Assembly: GCA_035604135.1 (NCBI GenBank)
Contig: DATNJB010000028.1
Span: 62,001 to 126,000 of the forward strand
DNA from: Poindextera sp035604135
GTDB lineage: Bacteria; Pseudomonadota; Alphaproteobacteria; Caulobacterales; Caulobacteraceae
DNA: 64,000 nucleotides
Direction: 5' to 3'
Shown piece after piece: positions 8,651 to 18,890 of the stretch (the stretch's first letter is position 1; each line of letters begins with the position of its first letter). The translations under genes were made by a program, and so were the position numbers. The notes under the pieces were generated by a model, which saw nothing but the letters and a program-made list of their open reading frames with translations, ran no database searches and was not told the DNA's origin.

Positions 8651-9259
8651 CTACTTTACCGCCTTCGCGAGCTTCTCGAATGACTTTTCGAGTCGCGCAA
8701 ACCCTTCGCTCATGCATGCCATGATCGCCTGGGCGTCGGCGCTCGGGCCCGACTCCTCGGCATGGCCGTTCATGCGCGCCCGGCCGCGCCGCCCGCCGCT
8801 CGCCTTCTCGCGCACGCAGGCGTAGGCCTCGCGCAGCCGACGCCCGCTATCGCGCTCCTCGGCGATGTACCAGGTGAGCATGTTTGCGGTCATCGGGTCG
8901 AACGCGCCCTCGGCGAGCTGGCGGTTGATCTCGCGGAACGGATCGCCCCGCTCCTCGCGCTCTTCGCCGATCTTCTCGATATCGCTGATCTCGGGGTCCG
9001 CGACCTGGGCCAGCCGGCGGGCGGCGACGGGATCGGGCCTCGTGCGCAGGTCGTAGCCGAGTTCGGCGAGGCGGCGGCAGAACAGGTCGCCGTGGCTGGT
9101 TTCCCGCGCCGCGACCAGCCTGAGGGTGCAGGCCAGGTCCTCGTCCGGCGTCGCGTCCGCCCAGGCCCGCAGGTAGTGGCCGGCGTTGGTCTCGGCGAGC
9201 GAGATGGCGTTCAGGAGTCCGAGATAGGACGGCTTTTCGATTTGGGCTGCGTTGGCCAT
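8651..9259 (-). CDS. ferritin-like four-helix protein
   Basis: 202 residues, mainly helical. Acidic and His residues expected of a diiron ferritin-like bundle are spaced along it: NAISLAETNAGHYLRAW near residue 20, LVAARETSHGDLFCRR near 50 (an ExxH motif), and MLTWYIAEERDSGRRL near 130. A basic Gly/Arg linker (about 152-162) leads to a C-terminal amphipathic helix (FARLEKSFEKLAKAVK). The start ATG at 9259 is preceded by an A/G-rich stretch rather than a strong ribosome site. The family could be rubrerythrin or ferritin-like stress proteins. Its link with the downstream P450 could be oxidative protection, which is inference. Confidence 0.6.
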   Translation of the reverse strand: MANAAQIEKPSYLGLLNAISLAETNAGHYLRAWADATPDEDLACTLRLVAARETSHGDLFCRRLAELGYDLRTRPDPVAARRLAQVADPEISDIEKIGEEREERGDPFREINRQLAEGAFDPMTANMLTWYIAEERDSGRRLREAYACVREKASGGRRGRARMNGHAEESGPSADAQAIMACMSEGFARLEKSFEKLAKAVK

Positions 9260-9384
9260 GGCGTTTCCCTAAAGACTTGCAGGGCGGGCGTTGCTTGGCG
9301 CCCGTCCTTCGTTCACCGGCTAATGCTACGCGCTTGGGGGGAGGGGCCGCAACATTCACTCTAGGTCAGGCGCGGCCACTCTGC

Positions 9385-10234
9385 TCAGTTGCACCAAAGC
9401 TCCATGCCGGTCAGTCGCGGTTTCGGACACGGACCAGCGGGAAGCGGCATTGGTGAGCCGGGCCGCCACAGACCAAGCCGGCTCTCGATGTTCGGCATCT
9501 CCGAGTCGATCACGGCCAGGGGGTTTCCGTCGCCGTAGCGCGTCGCGCTGCGGTAGCGCAGGACCTGCCCATAGGTGTAGCTCGAGGTGAGCTTGCTGAC
9601 CGAAACCCAGAACCTGTAAGGCCTGTCGTCGGTCGGTTCGGCCGAGACGATACTGCCCTCCAGCGGCCTCGATGAAGCGCACCTCCTGATTGTTGTTGCG
9701 CCCCGTCAAGTGGCCGTAAATCTGGGCGAACCGATCCGAAGCTCGCCGGTAGGCGAACAGTTGCGTGAAGACCGCCTGATCGCCATCGCCGCTGTGCAGG
9801 CTGGCAGTGCGCAGCATGAGGAGGGGCGGGGCCGACGGACCGCGCGGATAAACGACCTTCGAAACGTCCAGGTAGTGCGCGTCCCACCCGCTGGTCACGC
9901 CAGCCGGCGTCTGCGGCATGGCCGCTATGCCCGGATCGCAGGGACCTGCGCTGCTCTTCTCCAGGCATAGAACAACCGAGCCAGGCACGGTTCCTTCGCC
10001 GAAGATCGGGTCGGTGACCTGTGGCCCCTGGGTCGCGATCAATCGCCATTCCGACCGTGCCGCAAAGGGCTTCGCCAGATCGATGTTGGCGATCACCGTG
10101 TCTGCCGACGGCGCCGCGCGAACGGCTGGCGAAGCAAGCGCGACGATGGCCGCCGCGATCGCCGAGCCGGCGATCGGCCACCTCCGGACAATGCCGCTGG
10201 TCGCTGGTTTGTTATTCGACAACAGGCGACTCAA
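9385..10234 (-). pseudogene. secreted hypothetical protein broken by one frameshift
   Basis: The N-terminal part runs from 10234 with a signal-peptide-like segment (AIAAAIVALASPAVRAAPS) followed by a folded-looking domain (SEWRLIATQGPQVTDPIFGEG, VLCLEKSSAGPCDPG). Around 9656-9667 the frame changes. The natural continuation is in another frame, reading EGSIVSAEPTDDRPYRFWVS, then QVLRYRSATRYGDGNPLAVI, and ending MELWCN with a stop at 9385. One missing base near GCCGCTGGAGGGC accounts for it. Without the shift the product would be about 283 residues. Either the gene is inactivated or the base is missing from the read. Family not recognised. Confidence 0.65.
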
Positions 10235-10594
10235 AGCCCAATCGTTCTATCTGACGACTTCATAAAGCCCATCTCAGGCGGACTGGCGCGATTCCTGCAA
10301 GCAGGACTATGATCTAGAGAGGCTGCCCCACCGCGCGACAAGACCTGACACAAGACGATGCCGAGACCGGTTCGACCACTGCGGAGCCTTTATGCGCTGG
10401 CCATCGCTATCGAAGCGACCGCGTCGCGTGACCCGTATCCCCGTCTGACACAGTTCATGCAGTGCAGAATGGAGCCGGTGGCCGAGCCCTATCCGCGACT
10501 GGCGCAGGTCATGCAGCACCTCGCAATCCGGCAAGCGGGAATTTACGCGGCACGCTAGGGCGGCGGCCGAACGGCGGCCTCGCGATGGGCGGTG
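10235..10594. other. 360-base intergenic region with a doubtful 66-codon frame
   Basis: No confident gene is seen. A plus-strand frame at 10358-10558 would encode 66 residues containing an approximate internal duplication, DPYPRLTQFMQ followed by EPYPRLAQVMQ, with the DNA also repeated imperfectly (GTTCATGCAG and GGTCATGCAG). It has no convincing ribosome site. It may be a relic or a small real protein. No clear promoter or terminator is visible. Confidence 0.3.
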
Positions 10595-12286
<1,692 letters not shown>

Positions 12287-12368
12287 CGGGTCGTCCTCCG
12301 CGGCCATAGTAGTCGATCCGGCAGACCCGCCTAGCCAGACGGCGCGGCCGTCCGCTAAGAGGGCCGCG

Positions 12369-12864
12369 ATGACCGCCAAGCCCGAAACCGACGAGGAGAT
12401 GGCCGCGATCCGCGTCAGCGGGACCGTGACGGCGTGGAACACCAGCATCCCGCTGTTCGACTACGACCCGGCGTGGCCGGCGCAGTACGCGGGTGAGGCG
12501 GCCAAGATCCGCGCGGCGCTGGGCGATGGCGCGCTCGTGCTCGAGCACGTCGGCTCAACCTCGATCCCTGGCATGTGCGCCAAGCCGATCGTCGACATCC
12601 TGCTGGCGGTGGCGGACTCGGCCGACGAGGATGAAGGGCGACGAGCCTTCCGCGAACCTGCATGTGTTCACCACGGGCTGCCCCGAGATCGTCCGCATGG
12701 TCGGCTTCCGCGATCGTTGCCGTGCGCATCCGGAGGAGTTCGAGCTCTATCGCGCGGCCAAGCGCGAGCTCGCGGCGCGCACCTGGCGCCACGTCCAGCA
12801 CTACGCCAACGCCAAGAGCGACGTTGTCGAACAGATCATCGCCCGCGCGCTGGCGGAGACTTAA
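12369..12864 (+). pseudogene. GrpB-family protein with internal deletion and frameshift
   Basis: The first part (LFDYDPAWPAQYAGEAAKIR, then VLEHVGSTSIPGMCAKPIVD) is a typical N-terminus of GrpB/UPF0157, a nucleotidyltransferase-fold family. At about 12630, right after LLAVADSADED, the frame switches and continues MKGDEPSANLHVFTTGCPE and RTWRHVQHYANAKSDVVEQI to a stop at 12864. Compared with the normal family, about 30 residues between the two parts are absent, so this looks like a deletion of roughly 80-90 bases that also shifts the frame. The motif GSTSIPG is preserved. The next gene starts 8 bases later, so its expression may depend on read-through of this remnant. Confidence 0.7.
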
Positions 12865-12872
12865 GGAACCGC

Positions 12873-13451
12873 ATGGACCTCGTCCTGATCCGCCACGGCC
12901 TGCCGGAGCGCCGCGAAGACACTGCCGACCCGCCGCTCGCGCCCGAGGGGATCGACCAGGCGATGCGCGTTGCCGAACTGCTCGCTGGCGAGACGGTGCA
13001 CGCCGTTTTCTCCTCGACCATGGTTCGTGCGATCCAGACCGCGGAGCCATACGCCGCCGTGGCAGGCCATGACATCCAGCTCCGCGACGGCATCGTCGAG
13101 TTCGACCGCGGCACGGGACAGTACGTGCCGATGGAGGTCCTCAAGCGCGACGACTACGAGGCCTGGAAGGCGTTCGTCTCCGGCGGCTACCAGATGGACA
13201 TCAACACCTTCCAGAAGGCGGTGGTCGACACGCTGGAAGACATCATCGCCACCAACTCCAGCAGGACGGTCGCCGTCTTCTGCCACGGGGGGGTGATCAA
13301 CGTCTGGACCGCGCACATCCTGGGCATGGCGCCGCGCCTGTTCTTCGAGCCGGGTTACGCCAGCATCCACCGTTACCTCTGCGCCCGCTCCGGCGAGCGC
13401 AACCTGGTCAGCCTGAACGAGCGGGCGCACTTGAAGGATATGGTCGTCTGA
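12873..13451 (+). CDS. histidine phosphatase (phosphoglycerate mutase-like)
   Basis: 192 residues starting at ATG 12873, 8 bases after the GrpB remnant, with AAGGAA as a ribosome site. The catalytic LIRHG motif lies at residues 5-9, a second conserved Arg sits in SSTMVRAIQTAEP, and the second His in VAVFCHGGVINVW. The protein is a branch-2 histidine phosphatase acting through a phospho-His intermediate; substrates in the family range from sugars to phosphoproteins and lipids. A longer frame that includes upstream sequence in the same phase is only the broken GrpB read-through and should not be used as the start. Confidence 0.85.
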   Translation: MDLVLIRHGLPERREDTADPPLAPEGIDQAMRVAELLAGETVHAVFSSTMVRAIQTAEPYAAVAGHDIQLRDGIVEFDRGTGQYVPMEVLKRDDYEAWKAFVSGGYQMDINTFQKAVVDTLEDIIATNSSRTVAVFCHGGVINVWTAHILGMAPRLFFEPGYASIHRYLCARSGERNLVSLNERAHLKDMVV

Positions 13452-13486
13452 CGGAGGTTGGGACCGGACGCGCAGGGAGAGAAGCG

Positions 13487-14686
13487 ATGGCTGATTTTGG
13501 CGGGAACGACCTGGACGCCTTTCGCGCCGAGGCGCGCGCATGGCTGGAGGAGAACCATCCGAAGTCTTTGCGCGGCGTCCCGCCGCTGAGCTTCGATGAA
13601 TCGATGTCCGCCCGGCCGGCGCCGAGCGGCGACGAGAAGCTCTGGAAGGAGCGGCTGGCCGCCAAGGGCTGGAGCGCGCCGACCTGGCCCAAGGCGTACG
13701 GCGGCGGCGGTCTTGGTCAGGCCGAGGCGCGGGTGCTGCAGGAAGAGATGGACCGGATCGCGGCCAACAACCCGATGGCTGGCATGGGGACGAGCATGTT
13801 CGGCCCGACCCTGCTCGAGTACGGGACCGAGGAGCAGAAGCAGCGGCATATCCCGCCGATCGTCAAAGGCGAGGTGCGCTGGTGCCAGGGCTACTCCGAA
13901 CCGGGCGCGGGCTCGGACCTCGCCTCGCTGCAGACCAAGTGCGAGGACGCCGGCGATCACTGGGTGATTAACGGGCAGAAGATCTGGACCAGTGGCGCGC
14001 ATCTCGCCGACTGGTGCTTCTGCCTGGTGCGCACCGACCCGTCGAAAAAGCACGAGGGGATCAGCTTCGTGCTCATCGACATGCACCAGCCGGGCGTCGA
14101 GCCGCGTCCGATCAAGCTGATCGCCGGCTCGTCGCCGTTCTGCGAAACCTTCTTCACCAATGCGCGGGTCGAGAAGAACGACATGGTCGGGCCGCTGAAC
14201 GGCGGCTGGACGGTCGGCAAGCGCCTCTTGCAGCACGAGCGCTCGGGCCAGGGTGGCGTGGGCGAGGGAACCTCGCTGCCGGACTTGGCCAAGGCCTACG
14301 TCGGCGTCGACGAGACCGGCCGCATCGCCGATGCCGACCTGCGCAGCCGCCTCACGCAGAACCTGATCGACGCGCACGCGCACCAGCTCACGACGGAGCG
14401 GGCGGCGGCCGAGGCGCGCGGGAACCAGAACCCGAGCGCGACCACCTCGATCATGAAGAACTCCGGCACGCGCATCGGCCAGGAGCGCGCGGAACTCGTG
14501 CTGGAGATCATGGGCTGCCAGGGCCTCGGCTGGGCGGGCGACGACTATTCCCGGGAGGAGATCCAGGCCGTGCGGGGCTGGTTGTTCGGCAAGGCGAACA
14601 CGATCGCCGGCGGCTCGTTCGAAGTGCAGAACAACATCATCACCAAGCGCATCCTCGGCCTGCCTGAGCTGACCGGGAAGGCCTAG
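13487..14686 (+). CDS. acyl-CoA dehydrogenase
   Basis: 399 residues, normal for a single-chain FAD acyl-CoA dehydrogenase. The start ATG at 13487 follows GGGAGAGAAG. The FAD/substrate loop YSEPGAGSDLASLQ is near residue 140, followed by the second signature GDHWVINGQKIWTSGAH; GGSFEVQNNIITKRILGLP closes the C-terminus. The central LLQHERSGQGG segment is of the FadE/CaiA-like branch that handles branched or complex acyl-CoAs. It stands 35 bases after the phosphatase gene. Specificity cannot be told from sequence. Confidence 0.93.
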   Translation: MADFGGNDLDAFRAEARAWLEENHPKSLRGVPPLSFDESMSARPAPSGDEKLWKERLAAKGWSAPTWPKAYGGGGLGQAEARVLQEEMDRIAANNPMAGMGTSMFGPTLLEYGTEEQKQRHIPPIVKGEVRWCQGYSEPGAGSDLASLQTKCEDAGDHWVINGQKIWTSGAHLADWCFCLVRTDPSKKHEGISFVLIDMHQPGVEPRPIKLIAGSSPFCETFFTNARVEKNDMVGPLNGGWTVGKRLLQHERSGQGGVGEGTSLPDLAKAYVGVDETGRIADADLRSRLTQNLIDAHAHQLTTERAAAEARGNQNPSATTSIMKNSGTRIGQERAELVLEIMGCQGLGWAGDDYSREEIQAVRGWLFGKANTIAGGSFEVQNNIITKRILGLPELTGKA

Positions 14687-14763
14687 AACCGGGCCAGGCT
14701 CTGGGGACATTGTCCGGAGCGCGATGGTTTATCGACCCTAAGCAGACGATGGCTGAACGCCGT

Positions 14764-16158
14764 TCAGCCGTCCTCCGCGGCGTCGGGCGGCGTCTTCCCC
14801 TCCGCCATCCCTATGCCATCAAGCAACGCTTGTCTTATTTTCGGATCGCGGTTGAGGAAGATCGAGCTCCCCACGGGACTGGACGTGAGCTCCGGACGGC
14901 GTGCGAGAGCGCTCTTCGCCTCGTCGAGCCGTCCAAGATGGCCGTAACTTGCGGCGAGGTAGGCGTAGCCCACCGGGTTGTCCGTTCGTTGGACATATTC
15001 CGTAAACAGCGAGGCTGCCTCGCTGTATCGCTGCTGCAGAAAACGCACGATGCCCATGTTAAAAACCTGGCCGGCCCGGTTCGATCCAATCGGGTCCAGC
15101 CGCATCGCGGTTTCGATGTGCTCGGCGGCCAGGCCTGGATTTGACTGCGTCAGCAGGGAGCCGCTCCACTGCCAGACGAGCGACGAGCCCGGATTGAGAG
15201 CCATGGCTCTGTCGATGAGATTGCGAGGGGTGTCCAAGCCCTGTTCGTGCATCGATAACCACAACGCGACACTGGCGAGCACATCTGCGTCGTCTCCCGC
15301 AACCTTCAGTGCCCGATGCGCAAGCGCGATGATCTGGCGGCGGCCGGCCTCTGAATCATCCGACCACCCGTTGGTGAAAAGGTTGTGGTGGCACTGCGCC
15401 GCGAGGATCAGCGCCGGACCAAAGTCAGGGTCGATGGCGATGGCGCGGTTCAACAGATCGAGTGCCTCCAACGTCTCCGCTCTGCTGAAGTTGTCTTGGC
15501 GCAGAGCGCGCGCTCGCAGGTAGAGATCGTAGCTGCCCATGTTCTCCGTGGGTCGCCTCGACGCACGTCGCACCTCGGCGGCCTGGACCGTCGGTTCGAT
15601 GACGCTCGCGACGCTGAGCGCTACCTTGTCCTGCACCTCGAACACGTCTTCGAGCGTGTCCTCGAAGCGGTTGGACCAGGTCTGCGATCCGTCGGCGGCG
15701 TCCATCAGTTGAACGGCGATGCGGACCCGATTTCCGGCCTTGCGCACGCTGCCCTCAAGTACATACCGCACGCCCAACTGGCGTCCGACCTCCTGAGGGC
15801 TGACAGCCTTGCCCTTAAACGACAGGGTCGAGCCACTGGCGATCACGAAGATCGATTTGAAGCGCGACAGCGCCGCAGCGATCTCCACCACCATGCCGTC
15901 GGCGAAGTAGTCCTGCTCCGGGTCGCCCGAGAGATTGGCGAAGGGCATGACGGCGATCGAGGGTTTCGCCGGTAGCGGGAGCGGAACATCTGCGACTGAA
16001 GGGGCGGCGACCGACGCCGCCGCGGCCCCGGATCCGCCAATCAAGTCAGCGACACTGGCGGCCACCTTCCGCCAGCCTGGGGCGTTCACCGCGCCGGCCC
16101 AGCCGGTCATGTCAGCGCACAACAGCCAGATAATCGCCCTAGCTAGGCCATGAACCAA
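14764..16158 (-). CDS. TolB-like domain plus TPR protein, N-terminally short
   Basis: The protein has a TolB-amino-terminal-like domain (KPSIAVMPFANLSGDPEQDY to SLSFKGKAVSPQEVG, with LEGSVRKAGNRVRIAVQLMD) followed by TPR-like helices (AYDLYLRA-type segment, ALDLLNRAIAIDPDF, IDRAMALNPGSSL, HIETAMRLDPIG). Family members usually carry an adenylate/guanylate cyclase catalytic domain or a winged-helix DNA-binding domain in front. Here only about 65 residues precede the TolB part, starting at a TTG at 16158 or an ATG at 16110, neither with a good ribosome site. The upstream gene ends at 16223, so the effector domain is truly absent. It may be a truncated remnant or a stand-alone scaffold. Confidence 0.7.
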   Translation of the reverse strand: MVHGLARAIIWLLCADMTGWAGAVNAPGWRKVAASVADLIGGSGAAAASVAAPSVADVPLPLPAKPSIAVMPFANLSGDPEQDYFADGMVVEIAAALSRFKSIFVIASGSTLSFKGKAVSPQEVGRQLGVRYVLEGSVRKAGNRVRIAVQLMDAADGSQTWSNRFEDTLEDVFEVQDKVALSVASVIEPTVQAAEVRRASRRPTENMGSYDLYLRARALRQDNFSRAETLEALDLLNRAIAIDPDFGPALILAAQCHHNLFTNGWSDDSEAGRRQIIALAHRALKVAGDDADVLASVALWLSMHEQGLDTPRNLIDRAMALNPGSSLVWQWSGSLLTQSNPGLAAEHIETAMRLDPIGSNRAGQVFNMGIVRFLQQRYSEAASLFTEYVQRTDNPVGYAYLAASYGHLGRLDEAKSALARRPELTSSPVGSSIFLNRDPKIRQALLDGIGMAEGKTPPDAAEDG

Positions 16159-16222
16159 GGGGCAAGGAAAAGCTGGCCGAGGGCGGCCTGACGGGCTCCG
16201 GCGCCAATCCCGGGGCCGCGCC

Positions 16223-17320
16223 TCAGAAGTCGTCCAGCGTTTCCCATGCTTTGAGGTCGACGACCGCCGTCATCGCGCGGTGGCTCCACTCGTGGAAGAA
16301 GGCCAGGCCCCGCTCGTTCGAGGGATCGAGCGAGCCGATGCCGATCACCGGCCAGATCCAGGCGATGAGCACGCAGGTGCGATAGTCGCGCCAGCAGGTC
16401 TCGAAGTCGTAGTCCTCGACCCCGTTGGCGACCAAGTGGTGGTGGTAGAGGTGCACGAGATAGTCCTCGTGCTGGCGCCGATCCTCGACGGTGATGTTGC
16501 CCTCGAGCAAGTAGGCGAGGTCGAAGGCGCCGACGCCTTTGATGACGATCTGCCAGTCGACCACGGTGAACGGCTCGCCGCCGCGATCGAAGAAGAAGTT
16601 GTCGGCGCGATAATCGCCGTGGACGATCGTGCAGGGCTTGGCGGTCAGCTCCTGCATGATGCGGGTGATCATGCCGCCCAGCCGGTCGCCGACCGGGACC
16701 AACTCGGCCGGCACGCGGTCGCCGAGGAAATCGCGGTAGGGGCCCCAGCACTGCTGGAACACGTCCTGCAGCGCGAGCATCGCCGGGTCGTTGAAGGCGG
16801 GCAGCCAGTCGAACACATGCAGCGCCGGGCGCTCCCACCACTGCGCCTGCATCTTGGCCAGCGCTATGACCGCCGTGCGCGTGTCGTCGATCGACAGCCC
16901 CGCCACCTGGTCGCCGTTCCGGGCCGGCGCCAGGTCCTCGAGGATGAGCGCGAAGTCGCCGCTCTCGTGGTCGAAGGCGTGGAAGTAGGGCGTCGGCGTG
17001 GTGAGATTGTTCAGCCGCGCCAACTGCTCGTAGAAGCGCACCTCCTTCTCGTAGTGGCGGAAGGTCGAGGTGATCATCCGCGCGCCGGGATCGTGGCTCG
17101 GCAGCTTGAGGATCACGCTCTTCGGCGCGGTGGGCGCGTCGCAGTCGTAGTTGAGCCGGATGCGGCTGACGACGCCGAGGAAGCCCGTCCCGACCCCGAT
17201 CGGCTCGGCCTCGAAGCTTGTGACCTTGGCGCCGCGAAGACCGCAGGCTTCGCCGAGGGCCTTGGTCAGCCAGGCCGGCGTGACATCTTCGATGGTGACC
17301 GGAAATCCGCGCTCGGCCAT
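16223..17320 (-). CDS. aminoglycoside-phosphotransferase-like (ecdysteroid-kinase-like) kinase
   Basis: 365 residues. The catalytic loop IVHGDYRADNFFF and the metal-binding VVDWQIV match the APH/choline-kinase-like fold. The N-terminal lobe has a Gly-containing loop (IGVGTGFLG) and the ATP-lysine in KSVILKLPSHD. Such proteins in alphaproteobacteria and actinobacteria often lie beside acyl-CoA dehydrogenase and ligase genes and are annotated as phosphotransferases of unknown substrate. The gene starts 10 bases after the aldehyde dehydrogenase stop, so the two form a minus-strand operon. Antibiotic resistance is not implied. Confidence 0.88.
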   Translation of the reverse strand: MAERGFPVTIEDVTPAWLTKALGEACGLRGAKVTSFEAEPIGVGTGFLGVVSRIRLNYDCDAPTAPKSVILKLPSHDPGARMITSTFRHYEKEVRFYEQLARLNNLTTPTPYFHAFDHESGDFALILEDLAPARNGDQVAGLSIDDTRTAVIALAKMQAQWWERPALHVFDWLPAFNDPAMLALQDVFQQCWGPYRDFLGDRVPAELVPVGDRLGGMITRIMQELTAKPCTIVHGDYRADNFFFDRGGEPFTVVDWQIVIKGVGAFDLAYLLEGNITVEDRRQHEDYLVHLYHHHLVANGVEDYDFETCWRDYRTCVLIAWIWPVIGIGSLDPSNERGLAFFHEWSHRAMTAVVDLKAWETLDDF

Positions 17321-17330
17321 GCGCTCCTCC

Positions 17331-18764
17331 CTACTTCAGCTGCGAGTCCAGGTACTTGCGCACGCCTTCTCCGTAGGGCGGGCGGAGCGCCTTCATCGGC
17401 CCGAGGTCCTTCTTAAGCTGTTTGTAGACCGACTTGCGGTGGCTGAACTCGCGGAAGCCGTCGACGCCGTGGTAACTGCCCATGCCCGAGGGGCCGACGC
17501 CGCCGAACGGCAGATCCTCCTGCGCAACGTGGAAGATCACGTCGTTGACAGTCACCCCGCCGGAGGTGGTGCGGCTCAGCACTTCCGCCTCCTCGGCAGC
17601 ATCGGCGCCGAAGTAGTAGAGGCCCAGCGGCCGCTCGTGCGCGTTGACGTAGTCGATCGCCTCGGCGAGCTTGCCGTAGGTCTTGATCGGCAGAACCGGG
17701 CCGAAGATCTCCTCCTGCATCACCGCCATGTCGTCGGTCGGATTGATGATCAGCGTGGGCGGGATCTTGCGGTGCTCCTGCTGGCTGAAGTCCTCGCCGG
17801 CGGGGTTGATCTCGACGACCTCGGCGCCCTTGGCGCGCGCGTCGGCGATGTAGCCCTGGATGCGCTCGAAGTGCCGGTCGGCGATCACGGCGGTGTAGTC
17901 CGGGTTGTCCTTGATCGAGGGGAACATGCTTGTCACGGAGGTCTTCGCCTCGCTCACGAACAGGTCGAGCTTGTCGGCGGGCGCGAGCACATAGTCGGGC
18001 GCAAGGCAGATCTGGCCGGCGTTCAGCGTCTTGCCGGCCATGACCCTGGCCGCCGCGGTCGGATAGTCGGCCGAGCGGCCGAGGATCACCGGGCTCTTGC
18101 CCCCGAGTTCGAGCGTGAGGGGCGTCAGGTTCGCGGCCGCGGCCCTCATCACGTGGCGGGCGATCGAGGTCGCGCCGGTGAAGATCAGATGGTCGAAAGG
18201 CAGGCCGGCGAACGCCTGGCCGACCTCGGGGCCGCCAGGGAAGCAGGCGATCTCCTCCTCTGTAAAGGCCTCGGCGAACATCTCGGCCATCAGCAGCGAG
18301 GTGGCCGGCGCGTATTCCGAGGGCTTGATCATCGCGCGGTTGCCGGCGGCCAGCACGCCGGCGAGCGGCGCGAAGGTCAGGTTCACCGGGAAGTTCCAGG
18401 GGCTGATGATCCCGACCACGCCCTTCGGCTGGTAGAGGACCTCGGCCTTGGCGCCCAGGAAGCCGAGCAACGCCGGCGTCGTCTTGCGCTTCTCGGGCCG
18501 CATCCACTTGGTCAGGTTGGCCTTGGCGTACTCGAGCGGCCCGAGCGAGCCGGCCACGTCGGTAATGCCGCTCACAGCCTCGGCGCGGTTGCCGAAGTCT
18601 GCGTTCAGCGCCGCGACGATCGCCGCCTGATGCTTCTTCAAGAGCTGGATGCACCGCTCGATCCGCTCCATGCGCAGCTCGGCGCTCGGCGCGCCGACGC
18701 GGATGTTCGCCGCCTTCTGCGCGGCAAGCACGCTCTTCATGCGCTGTTCGATTGCATCGCTCAT
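17331..18764 (-). CDS. coniferyl-aldehyde-dehydrogenase-like ALDH
   Basis: The ATG at 18764 (MSDAIEQRMK) is preceded by GGAGGA. The 477-residue protein is an NAD(P)-dependent aldehyde dehydrogenase: SPWNFPVNLTFAPL (about 121-134), the general base Glu219 in LELGGKSP, the nucleophile Cys253 in NAGQICLAPDY, and the C-terminal FGGVGPSGMGSYHG signature. The short length and C-terminal hydrophilic tail (LKKDLGPMKALRPPYGEG) agree with the CalB/class 3-like branch. It shares a divergent promoter region (18765-18890) with the dioxygenase gene and forms an operon with the phosphotransferase. It probably oxidises an aromatic or fatty aldehyde to the acid. Confidence 0.9.
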   Translation of the reverse strand: MSDAIEQRMKSVLAAQKAANIRVGAPSAELRMERIERCIQLLKKHQAAIVAALNADFGNRAEAVSGITDVAGSLGPLEYAKANLTKWMRPEKRKTTPALLGFLGAKAEVLYQPKGVVGIISPWNFPVNLTFAPLAGVLAAGNRAMIKPSEYAPATSLLMAEMFAEAFTEEEIACFPGGPEVGQAFAGLPFDHLIFTGATSIARHVMRAAAANLTPLTLELGGKSPVILGRSADYPTAAARVMAGKTLNAGQICLAPDYVLAPADKLDLFVSEAKTSVTSMFPSIKDNPDYTAVIADRHFERIQGYIADARAKGAEVVEINPAGEDFSQQEHRKIPPTLIINPTDDMAVMQEEIFGPVLPIKTYGKLAEAIDYVNAHERPLGLYYFGADAAEEAEVLSRTTSGGVTVNDVIFHVAQEDLPFGGVGPSGMGSYHGVDGFREFSHRKSVYKQLKKDLGPMKALRPPYGEGVRKYLDSQLK

Positions 18765-18890
18765 CGCCTGTCCTCCAACGTTCGCTGTCGGCGAGACAGA
18801 CTTAGCCGCAATCGACTGATCGCGCGACCGTTCTGGACCTTGCGCTCGCGCCGGGGCAACTTTGCGCCGTCGCCTCGAAGGAACCGCCTG

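Noticed and set aside
13373..14710. A 445-codon antisense frame over the acyl-CoA dehydrogenase
   Set aside because: Same artefact of high GC; composition is rich in Arg, Ala and Val in a way typical of shadow frames and the sense gene is certain.
16223..17320. Aminoglycoside resistance gene
   Set aside because: The APH-like fold is shared by many metabolic kinases; the operon with aldehyde dehydrogenase argues for a catabolic role.
17151..18890. A long upstream extension of the PhyH-like gene
   Set aside because: It runs antisense through the aldehyde dehydrogenase, which has catalytic residues intact; the GTG at 18891 with a ribosome site fits the family start.
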